Positions 34,057-43,647 of a stretch of 64,000 bases of DNA are shown here, one piece after another. The DNA is from Triangularia verruculosa (Eukaryota > Ascomycota > Sordariomycetes > Sordariales > Podosporaceae), in the NCBI GenBank assembly GCA_033296885.1, contig MU863965.1, forward strand, positions 62,001 to 126,000, read 5' to 3'. Within the stretch, counting starts at the first letter, position 1. The number at the start of each line of letters is the position of its first letter. Made by a program: the position numbers and the translations under genes. Under the pieces are notes generated by a model. That model made no database searches. It was not told where the DNA came from and saw nothing but the letters and a program-made list of their open reading frames with translations.

Positions 34057-34540
34057 ATGAACTCCGAAAGTCGCCCCGGCCCAGCTGCCGCTTGGCACCA
34101 GGCTGTAAGCAGTCGAGACCGAGACGCGCTGTTAGTCGTCCTGGTCGACGCCTTTACCATTCATGAACAGCGGTAAGTTCGCCAACACCCCTGTTAGATA
34201 TATCTTACTATCTTTAATGATACATTTCCTGATTGTTGCCTGTCTTGTCATGGCTACCTAGTCGCCGCGCGGGGATGTTGCGTTCTCGCCGGAACCATCA
34301 GACCTCCATTCCCATCCTCCGACAGTATTCCAGATACTGGACGACAATTTCGTACAGGATCGTTGTTGAGAATTCCAACTCCGAGGAAGACCGATCTTGC
34401 TTGAGGCTTCTTCGTAAGGACTATAGCGTAACAGGTAAGAGAGTGGTTTGAATTTACGCAATTGGTACAATTGCTAAGTACCTAATTAATCACTTTTGGA
34501 ATTCTTACTGACACACATCTTAGGTCTTGGATTCTATTAG
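34057..34540 (+). CDS. Candidate small three-exon gene, unknown function
   Basis: Three exons (34057-34172, 34262-34434, 34524-34540) with two 89 bp introns, each with a consensus donor (GTAAGT, GTAAGA) and acceptor (CTAG, TTAG); the second has a good branch site (ACTGAC). They give a 101-residue protein, MNSESRPGPAAAWHQ to VTGLGFY. The N-terminal exon reads as a helix (DALLVVLVDAFTIHEQ) and the middle exon is Arg-rich with ISYRIVVENSNSEED. No family is recognised. Intron quality is the main support, so this is tentative. It may instead be the 5' part of a longer gene reaching the acidic exon at 35498-35720. Confidence 0.35.
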
Positions 34541-35410
34541 TTGCAAGTTGAGTACTTGTAGTCACCATGTGTTGCTTTGCTGCCGAACTGTCCACCCTAC
34601 GTAGACACAGAGAGTTGGCACTGCAAAGGGGGAATACAGTGTTGAAAGATAGTTAAGAGGCCTTAGTCAATACGGTATCAAGAACATCTTAAAAATACTC
34701 TTCACGTGTTAAAGGGTAGTAGCAAGCCCTAAGAAGATAACTGTCAACCTTCGAAGGCTTGAACAAGCTTTTAGACACACACAAGTCCAGACATAAAATC
34801 CCCCTTATCCCAACCTCCAGTTTCTCTAAAACTTCATCATCCGGCCAAAGTTATCAAACACGCCATCATCATTCATATCCAAAAGGCAGAATCAAAAGAA
34901 AATGTCCAAGACTTCAATCATCAACAACCAGGCCCAAACCCCCACTGGAACGTCTACAGCCGGACCACCAGCCCCCCACACGGAAAGGACTCGCGCCTCT
35001 CCAACCACGGACAGCCAACCCGCCCTGGCCCAGACCAGAAAACACACCGGCATATGATGTGACAAGGGCTGATATTCAGGGCTTGGAACAGTAGTTCAAT
35101 TGCAGTAATAATCTTCAATGGCCTCGAAGTCCATGATGAAGAAGGAAGAAGAAGACTTGGAATAGTACAGTGATCCTGAACGCGTATTTATCCTCCGTCA
35201 AGTGGTCCGTGCCTTCCTTGCCTCAGGCCTCTGCCAAGTCCTTCAATATATCACTGAGCCAGTAGGATTCCTTTGATACCCGCCATGCTTCTGATTGACT
35301 GCTTCACTTCCATCGGTTGGCTCACAGCGTGCAGGTCGGTAGCTGTTAACCCGAGCTGTGGCCTGTTGGTCTTTTGCCGTGTGACATATGACCACGAGAA
35401 ATCCCCGTAG
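34541..35410. other. Unresolved stretch between two candidate gene pieces
   Basis: The plus strand has an ATG in good context at 34902 (MSKTSIINNQAQ) opening a 51-codon Thr/Pro-rich frame, and a short coding-like piece IFNGLEVHDEEGRRRLGIVQ near 35112-35175. Neither could be tied into a confident splice model. They may be exons of the gene ending at 35720 or remnants. Confidence 0.3.
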
Positions 35411-35720
35411 TGTCTGAAGCTGATAACTTCAGAAAAATGTACGCGCTACCTTCCTTTTCCCCAATTCCTCCCCAACTGCTAACCCATTCCACCCTAGTCT
35501 ACAAAGTTTAGACGACGCCCGAAAGGCGCTGCTTCATCGCCAACGACTTCGAAGGTCTATCAATATTGTGGAGCAGGATACGGAAAGGCTGGCTAGGGAG
35601 AAGAGGTTGGACGAGTTTGATAAGATCATGGGATCGGACGATAAAAAGGAGGATTACCAGGTGAAGGAGGATTCTGATGTTGATTCTGACGAGGAAGATA
35701 AGAAGGATTTTTGGGGCTGA
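35411..35720 (+). CDS. Candidate C-terminal exons of an acidic coiled-coil protein
   Basis: A good acceptor with branch site (CTGCTAACCC...CCCTAG, to 35497) precedes an open exon 35498-35720 reading LQSLDDARKALLHRQRLRR, then LAREKRLDEFDKIMG and a very acidic tail ending DEEDKKDFWG. A donor GTACGC at 35439 would join an upstream piece VSEADNFRKI in frame (59 bp intron). The 5' part of the gene is unresolved. The charged helical character suggests a real protein end, but the model is incomplete. It converges on the transhydrogenase gene 65 bp away. Confidence 0.35.
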
Positions 35721-35785
35721 TAACATTGCCTATTTCCATCTAAATCACTCGCATAGGTATTTCACAGGGCATATCCCCCCATCAC

Positions 35786-37421
35786 CTAATGCTCCAAACT
35801 CTCCTCAAACAACCTCCCCAATTGTTCCCTCTCCCGTTCCAGCTCCGTCGCCAACCCCGGCGCCAATACCAACACCCTCGCCTGCGGAATCGTCCCATCC
35901 ACCAACTGCTCAATATCCCCCCTCTTAAACCCCAGCTCCCCCAGCCCCTTCGGCTGATCCCCCAGCTCCTCCAGGAATTTCTTGATCGCCTCACTCAGCA
36001 CCTCCCCCGCACTTTCCCTCTTCACCTGGCTGACATCAACTCCAAACGCCTCGGCAGCAGCTAAATGTCTATCCGGATTCGACGCAGCAGTGAATTTGAA
36101 TACCGCTGGAGCAGTAACAGCAACTGATACTCCGTGGGGAATGATCGGATCGTTGACTTCATATCCAGCGTGTTGATACCCTGGGTTTTGACCGGAAATG
36201 GGATACGACATGCCGTGGCAGAGGTGGACGCCTGCGTTGCCGAAGCCGACGCCTGCGAGGGTGGCGGCGAGGAGCATTTCTGACTGGGCTTCCATGTCCT
36301 CTGGGTCTTTGACTGCTCGGGGGAGGTACTTTACTGTTGATCTCAACGCGGAAAGGGAGAAGATGTCGGATATGGGGTTCGAGCCTTGGTACGCTGGGCG
36401 AAGGATGGGATTTGTCGGACGTGGAGTGCGCTCGTAATACGGGATCGCGGTCCAGGATTCGAGGGAGTGGCACAAGACGTCGAGACCAGAGGCGGCTTTC
36501 ACCGCGGAGGGCATGGTGGCGGTGTTCAACGGGTCACAGATACCAAGGGTTGGCTTGAGGTTTCTGTGGGCGATGCCGGTTTTGGCTCGGCGGGAGGCGA
36601 GGTCGAAGATGGCTGTTCCGGTTGTTTCTGAGCCAGTTCCAGCGGTGGTGGGGATGGCGATGAGGGGCTTGAGTTTGCGGTCGATGGGACGGCCGAGACC
36701 TAAGGGGGCGTTGACGAAGTCCATGAAATCGGCGTCAGGGTAGCAGGAGTAGAGGTTCATGAGCTTGGCGGTGTCAATTACGGACCCGCCGCCGACAGCA
36801 AGGAAGGCGTCAGGGTTGTAGGGAATGGTCCAGGCGATTGCGTCTTTGATACTTTTTCCAAATTGTCAGCGGTATCATGGTGAAAAAGAGTGCAGGAGAC
36901 GTACGAGTAATCCTTTGGCTCAATCTTCACTCCCGTAAAGACTTTGTACTCGATCCCCGGCTGCGCATCCAACGCTTCTCTGACGATTTTCATTGCCTGT
37001 AACTTGTCCACCGTCTTGTCCGTCACAACAGCAACTTTCTTCACACCCATGTTGCCCAAGTCCATACCCACCTCCTTTGTCACACCAGGCCCGAACCGAA
37101 TCGAAGAAGCAGCCATTTCAAAAGCATACTCCTTCAGCCTGGATGGGTCTTGAGAAGGTGTAGCATACCCCCTCTTGCTGCCATTTTGCACTCTATCCGC
37201 AAACCGTGTAACCTGACTTCTCTGTTGGTGCTGTGTATGATGATGGTGTCCTGGGTTGGAATGACACGGGCAGTTTGGAGGGTGAGTATACTGAATTGTG
37301 CGAAGGAGAGAGGTGGCTTTGGCGGCCCGCTGTTCTACTCCATCAGTTCATGTCTTCCTGATTCATGGCTTCAACGGTGGAGGGCACTCACATTGGGCAA
37401 GGCTCGAATAGCGCCGGACAT
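35786..37421 (-). CDS. Hydroxyacid-oxoacid transhydrogenase, mitochondrial (iron-type alcohol dehydrogenase family)
   Basis: Three exons (37421-37392, 37290-36905, 36851-35786; introns of 101 and 53 bp) encode 493 residues. The enzyme (ADHFE1/HOT family) oxidises 4-hydroxybutyrate-type acids with concomitant reduction of 2-oxoglutarate, in mitochondria. Exon 1 supplies only MSGAIRALPN; exon 2 continues with a Cys/His-rich leader (PPNCPCHSNPGHHHHT) and the presequence end RGYAT. The Rossmann-like part follows: SIRFGPGVTKEVGMDLG, KVAVVTDKTV, GGGSVIDTAK (split near intron 2) and PTTAGTGSETT. Metal-binding histidines lie in GLDVLCHSLES, LCHGMSYPISG and PHGVSVAVTAP. Length and motifs are complete. 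Intron 2 uses a weak acceptor (GAAAAAG) but a good branch site (GCTGAC), and the frame requires it. The first exon is short, so its exact start is less certain. Confidence 0.9.
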
Positions 37422-37900
37422 GGTGATGCGTTCCCAAAGCTTATCCAAAGACACGTGCGGGTAACGGTCAAAAGCGGTGACAAGGTCCAACGGTCAACCA
37501 AGACAAGAGCCCAGGACCAGCACTTAAGAATGAGGCGAAGAACGGTAGCAGCGCTGGTGATGTAGGTTCCAGTTCCTGCACCCTATGCAAAGCGGCGAGA
37601 CCCGAGGTCGTCCCAAGACACCCCTCCTCCAACAAACCCCCGGCTTACCCCACACTCCGGCTAGCGTCTTCCGGTTTCCTTTGTGTTATACTATTGGTCA
37701 CCGATTATCCAGGGTTGGGGTAGCTGCAGATCAATGGTCCACGCATTGTGGATTCCCCCGCACAATTCAACAAACAGATCCATGACAGCGTCAACCACAA
37801 GTTCACATCAGGGGTTGCAATGAATGAAGCAAACAACACAACGCCGGTTTTTGTATCTGCCTAACTACCCTCGCTAAAATGACAAAACCAAAGCAGCAAC
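37422..37900. promoter_or_regulatory. Intergenic: transhydrogenase promoter and MET10 3' flank
   Basis: 480 bp between the start of the transhydrogenase gene and the stop of MET10, both leftward. No open frame of interest. It should contain the transhydrogenase promoter and the MET10 polyadenylation region. Confidence 0.5.
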
Positions 37901-40900
37901 TTAGTACACCTCCAAGACATATCTCCCATCCTCCTTGAGTCTCTCGATCTCCTTTCTTGGGTCCACCTTCCGTCCACTCTGCTTCGCCTCCGTAGCAATC
38001 GCCTCCTCCAACACAGCAGTAACATCAGGCACAGGCCAGGTGGGGCCGCATAGGTAGAACGAACCCTCCTCCTCGATATATGCCTTGACAATGTCGCTCA
38101 TGGTCTGTCTCATGCGATCCTGAATGTAAATCTTCTCAGGCTGGTCACGAGAGAAGGCAGCGCCAAGAAGAGTAAGCACGCCGGCGTCCATGTACGCCTC
38201 CCACTCCTCGCCGTAGAGGTACTCCTCCCGGCGGTGACGGGAGCCAAGGTAGAGAAGGATGGAGCCAATCTCCTTGCCCTGGGCCTTCTGCATAGCGCGG
38301 TACTGGAGGAACGCACGGAAGGGAGCAAGACCGGTACCGAGACCAGCCATGATCAACGGAGCAGTATCCTTGGGTGGCAGCTTCATGACGGAAGACTTGA
38401 CCGACGCGATGACCGGGGTGCCGGGCTTGAGACCAGACAGGTAGCGGGTGGCTTGACCCTGGCGGGTACGGCCCTGGCTGTCAACCCAGTCGACAACGAC
38501 AATCATCAGAGCAACAGAAGTAGGAGTGACGGCCTGAGCAGAGGCGATAGAGTACTCTCTGCGCTTAAGAGGAGCGACGATGCGGACGAGGTCAGGGAAT
38601 GGTGGGTGGGCAGACTTGAAGGTCTGGAAGACGTCGACGTAGGTGGCGGTGTCGACTTCGGAGAGCTTCTTGAACTCTTCCGCGCCCTCCTTGCTGCCGA
38701 GAAACTCGATCCTCTTCTTCTCAGCCTCGTCGGTGGCGAACTCAGCGAGGGACTCGAAGAAGCGCTTGGGAGGCTTGCCAAGGATATCGATGTTCTGGAG
38801 AAGAGACTGGTAGATGGTTCGAGTCTCGAAGATGGCAGGGTTCTCGCGGGAGGGGACCTGCACGATATCGTCACCATTGAGGCCATACCATTCAATGAAG
38901 TCCTCGACCTGCTTGGGGTCGTTGTCGGCGTGGATACCGAGAGCCTCACCGATGTTGTAGGTGAGGCCCGAGGTGCCGAGATCGAACTCAATATGGAAGA
39001 TGTTGCGATCATAGGCGAGAGGAGTGAGTCTGCGGTTCTCCTTGACGTGAATGGTATGGGTCTTGACGGTGAGATCAGGACGAAGCTCGGTCTTGAGGCC
39101 ATACGCCTCCTGGAACGCCAGGCCCTTGGCAATCTCCTGCCAGGCGCTGACCTGCAGGGGAGACTCGGTATCCTCTTTGTCAAAGGCAACGAAGCTGGTG
39201 GGCTTCAACTCCTCAATAACAGCGGCATCAGTGGCCTCCTCCTCAGCCCAGGTGGCAGGAACCTCGACCTTGTGAAGGGCCTGCGCAAGGGCGTCGGCAA
39301 CCTCAACAACGGTGACTTGGTCGCCGGAGAGACCGCCAAGCTTGACGAGCTGCTCAACCTCAAGGTCGGAGCGAGCCACCTGCAAGAAAGCAAGCTCAGC
39401 CAAAAGCTGGGCGCGGTTCTCCAAGGCAGGGGAGAAAGAGGAGTCGAGAACGAAAAGTTGCAGGCCCTTCTCCTGAACCTCCTTCCTTACGGAAGCAGGG
39501 ATGCGCTTCTCGATCTCCTCAGGCTTGTAACTGGGCAGGCGGACAACCAGCTTGCCGCCAGATTTGGCACTCTTGACAATGGAAACCTCCTTGAGAAGCT
39601 TCTCCTCGCCAACAAAGACGACGTCAGCCTCATCAATAGCAAAAGGCGCCTCGACTGGCTTCTCCGAGCTCCTGATCTCAGTACGGACAACACCACCCTG
39701 GATGAGGCTGTTGTATGTCTCGTGGACCGAGATGTTGTTGAAAGACTCGCGAGAGAGAAGCTTGCCGAGAACAGAAGGAGAGGCAACCGCCTGGGAGTTG
39801 TCCACGTCCCAGAAGACGTACTGCTGGGCCTGCTCAAGAGAGTTCAAGGTCAAAGAGACCTCACCTTGACCATCCTTGCTGGCGATCCTGTGGAGGACGG
39901 TGGCAATGGAGCTAGGAGTGTGGGCAGCCGAAGCAGGGTACTTCAAGTCGACAACAGTGGGCTCCTGAGACCACCTGTCGGCAAAGGTAACCGCAGTAAG
40001 GACATCGGAGTAGAGCGCGGACTGGACAGAGGTTTCCTCCACAGCCAGAGCGTCACGGACCTGGCCAAGAACCGCAATCTGGCTAACAGAGTCGGGAAGA
40101 GCCTCAAGGAAGGCTTCCTCGATGAATGGGCGGTAGATGCGGACGTTGAGAGCGCCCACCTTTTGGCCCTGGGCAGCGAGAGTCTCGACCACCTGCTTGG
40201 CAAGCTGAGCTTCGGCACTGCCGAAGACCACAAGCACAGTCTCAGCGGCCTCGTGGCCATGGTACTCGAAAGGAGCATACGAGGTACCGAGCTGGCTGTT
40301 GAAGAGACGCAAAAGCTCAACAACCTTACCAGCGGTATCCAATCTCTTGTTCAAGGCGCCAGCGTCCTGTGAGATAGACTTGTATAGCTCAGCAATGCTA
40401 GTCTCTCCAAGCGCGTCCACCACTCTCAATGTCTCCCTGGCAGTGCGAAGACCATCGTAAACATGGAGAGTGGGCAGAAGGGAAGCCAGAAGAGTGGCGA
40501 AGAGAGCCATGTGCTGGACCTCCTGAGCAGACGAGGTAGAGACGAGACCGAGACCAAGATCCTCAGCCAGCTGAAGCGCGCTCTCGTACTCGGTGGTGAG
40601 GCCATCGTTGTTGGAGTAGTCGGCGGCGGCAACGTGCGCAACGAAGGGGCTGGACACGCCGTAGAGAAGGGAGAGCTGGTCCAAAGCCGCGCGCAAGTGC
40701 CGGAGGCTCAGCGAAGGAGCAAGGAGAGTCTGGGGAATGCGCCTCTTGCTGAGGTCGAAGTCCTTGGAAAAGATGTAGCCGAGTGCAAAGGTGCCAGCAC
40801 CGGCTCTGGTCTGGAGAGGCACAACAGTGGTGGTCTCGCCATGGATGTTCTTCTCCTGAGCCTGCGACCAATCCTTGACGGCCGCATCGAGGTCGAAGGT

Positions 40901-41062
40901 CTCGGGGGAGAAGGAGAAGATCTTGTCGGAAAGCTTATAGGCAGCTTGCTGGACGAGAAGCTGGCTTGTCACGTAGGTTGGACCGGAGATGGAGCTGAGA
41001 GGGACGCTCTTCTCGAAGCCGGGGGCAACGCCTCCGGTGGTCTCTTCGTGCTTCAGTTGCAT
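37901..41062 (-). CDS. MET10: Sulfite reductase [NADPH] flavoprotein component (MET10)
   Basis: A continuous frame; from the ATG at 41062 it gives 1053 residues. MET10 passes NADPH electrons through FAD to the sulfite reductase haemoprotein in sulfate assimilation. The N-terminal half resembles a pyruvate-ferredoxin-oxidoreductase-like module (VPLSSISGPTYVTSQLLVQQAAY; SDKIFSFSPETFDLD; SLSLRHLRAALDQLSLLYG). The C-terminal third is a ferredoxin-NADP reductase module with the FAD motif RREYSIASAQ (near residue 835), the NADPH-binding MAGLGTGLAPFRAFLQYR and YLCGPTWPVPDV, and the terminal aromatic tail GRYVLEVY. The start is uncertain. The frame stays open 44 codons upstream to 41194 without an ATG; an upstream exon at 41369-41340 (MGKLLRPRRT) could splice in frame at 41230, though its acceptor is weak. 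The internal ATG at 41062 fits the start of conserved sequence. Confidence 0.92.
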   Translation of the reverse strand: MQLKHEETTGGVAPGFEKSVPLSSISGPTYVTSQLLVQQAAYKLSDKIFSFSPETFDLDAAVKDWSQAQEKNIHGETTTVVPLQTRAGAGTFALGYIFSKDFDLSKRRIPQTLLAPSLSLRHLRAALDQLSLLYGVSSPFVAHVAAADYSNNDGLTTEYESALQLAEDLGLGLVSTSSAQEVQHMALFATLLASLLPTLHVYDGLRTARETLRVVDALGETSIAELYKSISQDAGALNKRLDTAGKVVELLRLFNSQLGTSYAPFEYHGHEAAETVLVVFGSAEAQLAKQVVETLAAQGQKVGALNVRIYRPFIEEAFLEALPDSVSQIAVLGQVRDALAVEETSVQSALYSDVLTAVTFADRWSQEPTVVDLKYPASAAHTPSSIATVLHRIASKDGQGEVSLTLNSLEQAQQYVFWDVDNSQAVASPSVLGKLLSRESFNNISVHETYNSLIQGGVVRTEIRSSEKPVEAPFAIDEADVVFVGEEKLLKEVSIVKSAKSGGKLVVRLPSYKPEEIEKRIPASVRKEVQEKGLQLFVLDSSFSPALENRAQLLAELAFLQVARSDLEVEQLVKLGGLSGDQVTVVEVADALAQALHKVEVPATWAEEEATDAAVIEELKPTSFVAFDKEDTESPLQVSAWQEIAKGLAFQEAYGLKTELRPDLTVKTHTIHVKENRRLTPLAYDRNIFHIEFDLGTSGLTYNIGEALGIHADNDPKQVEDFIEWYGLNGDDIVQVPSRENPAIFETRTIYQSLLQNIDILGKPPKRFFESLAEFATDEAEKKRIEFLGSKEGAEEFKKLSEVDTATYVDVFQTFKSAHPPFPDLVRIVAPLKRREYSIASAQAVTPTSVALMIVVVDWVDSQGRTRQGQATRYLSGLKPGTPVIASVKSSVMKLPPKDTAPLIMAGLGTGLAPFRAFLQYRAMQKAQGKEIGSILLYLGSRHRREEYLYGEEWEAYMDAGVLTLLGAAFSRDQPEKIYIQDRMRQTMSDIVKAYIEEEGSFYLCGPTWPVPDVTAVLEEAIATEAKQSGRKVDPRKEIERLKEDGRYVLEVY

Positions 41063-41369
41063 GTTGGCGTCGTTTTCGGGGCCGGGCAACTTGCCGGGGG
41101 TGTCAATGGCAAGAAGGGAGGGAGAAGAAGGAGGGGTACTCTTGAAGGCGTCTTCAAGAGCAAAGACTCGGCCGCTCGCGAAGTATCGAGGCAATAACGT
41201 AGAAAGGGGCCCGGGGGTTGCCTCGAAGCGCTCACGAACTGAGTAGACAGAGAGAAGAGACGGCGCCAGCGGGAACAGCTGGTTATGAAGAAGGCGAGGA
41301 AAAAATTGGAGATGACTCGAGAAAAAAATATCAACCTACCGTTCTCCTCGGCCGGAGCAGCTTCCCCAT
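41063..41369 (-). other. Possible 5' extension of MET10 with an intron
   Basis: The minus strand carries an ATG at 41369, a donor GTAGGT at 41339, a T/C-rich intron body and acceptors at about 41239 (CTCAG, strong, wrong phase for this ATG) or 41231 (GTGAG, weak, right phase). The frame from 41230 to 41063 is open and joins MET10. It is either coding extension (RYFASGRVFALEDAF...) or a leader with a 5' UTR intron. Confidence 0.4.
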
Positions 41370-43647
41370 AAGTGCCGCATCTCGCAGCCAAAATCTTGGG
41401 TAAAAGCAGTCTTTGGGGCGTTGGACCCTTGCTGCGATTCGAGGCTCGCGTTGATTGATGTCGATTGCGTGATTGCGAGCTAACCGCTTTTGGTGGAAAT
41501 GTGGGGGGCCTTGGAGGTTTGAGATGTTGGTTTGTAATTCAAAAGTCAGCCAGGGTTGGGGTTGTAGCCTGCAAAATGCATCCTTTTTCGTGGCGATGTC
41601 GGCTGTCGGTGCTGGCGATTATTCGGCTTCTTTGACCGACAGCCGGCCAGGGACAATGTGTGCTTGTTAGGCCATCTTTTCTTTGTGGTTATGGCTGCCA
41701 GATCGGATCAACAACGGCGCGTCTTCAGCAACGACTTAACACAGGCTCCCCGAACGACTGCTCCGAGATCCTTTGTGGCTGCCAGGTCCTGCCCTCTCCA
41801 GATCGAATGATCCATGTTCAATTGTTCGGAGAGACCTTGCGATGTCGCAGTCTAGCGGCAATGACGTGATCTCAGCGGCGAATCTCAACTGCTGTGTGAC
41901 TCTACCGTGGTGGGTATTCTAGAACAGTGTTGATCCTCACGAAGAGAGTCTCAACTCCGCCATATGGCCTCAGACAACCTGAGGGTTTCAGCCGGAATGG
42001 CTTCAAAGCTGTGAGAACAGGATTCCCATGCCCCTCCATCTCTTGGCATGCGGGTTGTGCACTGTCAGGCGGGGCACGTTTTGATGTGGGGGAACGATTC
42101 TGTGGGGGATGTGGACATCACCTATCGCTGCACAACATCAAATACATATTGCGAATGCGAAGCACCTGCTGAGGACGGTGGCAGTGAGACAATACGGAAA
42201 CAAATTACTGGAGAAACATGACCATTGAGTGGAATCTTGTGCATGTGGGATGGAAACAATCTAATAATATTCTATCTATGTTACGTCGTGGGGATACAGT
42301 AGGCTTCTAGATGCATTCCCGTTCAAGTTGCTGTCCCATGAACACAACCACCCTAAAATTGTCGGGAAAAGGCAAAAAGAACACGGCCATCAGAATCGGA
42401 TATGGCACCCGGGGAGAGGAGGGCGGAGCATCGACCAGAGACTTCCAGACCCCGTGAGCTGGAAGCACCCCGGAACCAGCCAAAGGACCCCATGCGTCAT
42501 TGATTTTGAACTCACATGCGGCCCGGGTCGGTAGCGGTAGGTGTGGTTGGAACTGGACCATGAGATGTGATGTATATGCCCGGTCAGGGGCATCTCCATG
42601 CTGCGGCTTTTGTGCGGCGCGCTGTGCCAATCATCTGCAGTAGGCCCCGGCTACCCGCAAGACGGCCACTGTCAAAATGCAAGCCACACACGGCCCCTAT
42701 CAAAAGCAACTGGCCTTGGCGTTGTCGGCACCCGACGACATGTCTTCCAACTTCGAGACCCTTCCGAGAGAATGCACCCAGGGATTATTCAATGACTAAT
42801 TCTGCCGCCAGAATGACTGGCCCAGACCGGAGCGAGTTCAAGATTTGTGCACCAAGATGGACAAAGGCAGCGTTGATAGACGCGGTCGGCAAGTGCCGGC
42901 AGGGCCCGCTATCATCTGACCTCAATCGAAGTATCGAAGATAGACTTCAAGATGTCGGCCAACAATCCTGATTACCAAGGGACACGGTGGGTCTGGCTGG
43001 CCAGATGATACCTCAGGGAAGGCATGGTCGACTTCAGTCTGCAAAGTCCTGCGCAAGCGTGCCGCCACAGAGACGATGCACCCAGCGAGAACTCTATCCG
43101 CCTGCGTCAATTGTGCGGAAAACTGGTCAACAAATTCATGGCTCCCCCAGTGCCACCCGACCTGTTCACCCAAACTTTTATTATCTTCCCAATCTCCGCT
43201 GCTCACGCCTGCTTGAGCTTCCCCATTACACCTCGCCCGCTCATCATCGGACGGGACCTTTCAATCGCCCACAGACGCAGAGAGAACCAGAGCACCAGGC
43301 GCAAAACACTCGGACTAGGCACACATTCCTGCCTTACGACCACCTGTTTCCGGCCGCTTCTCGGAATCACTGCTGCTCCAAGCACCCCACAGCCCAAACA
43401 GGACACTTCTGTGCAGGATTTGACGACCTTGGCGACTTCAGGCTATATCGCGCCTCTGCTCGCTACAGGTCCGCACTTCCTATAACGGACACTGCTACTA
43501 TATGCCCGTTGCACATCACCACTCACATCGCTACTCCCCGTGCCCAAGGCTCGGCATCTGGTAGCCGACGGATGACAGCCCACCGTTGGTACATCATAGA
43601 GTCACCCACCGTCGTTGTACCCGGCAGACAAGCCCAATCTATCCGCC
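41370..43647. promoter_or_regulatory. Long divergent intergenic region
   Basis: 2.3 kb between MET10 (-) and the copper ATPase (+), unusually long for this gene-dense part. Many overlapping short frames on both strands occur without domain, start context or splice support. It should carry both promoters. The segment from about 43080 to 43640 is C-rich and probably includes the ATPase leader. No RNA gene was recognised. Confidence 0.45.

Noticed and set aside
38234..40372. 712-codon open frame antisense to MET10
   Set aside because: Opposite-strand shadow of a GC-biased gene; no domains, and MET10 is certain.
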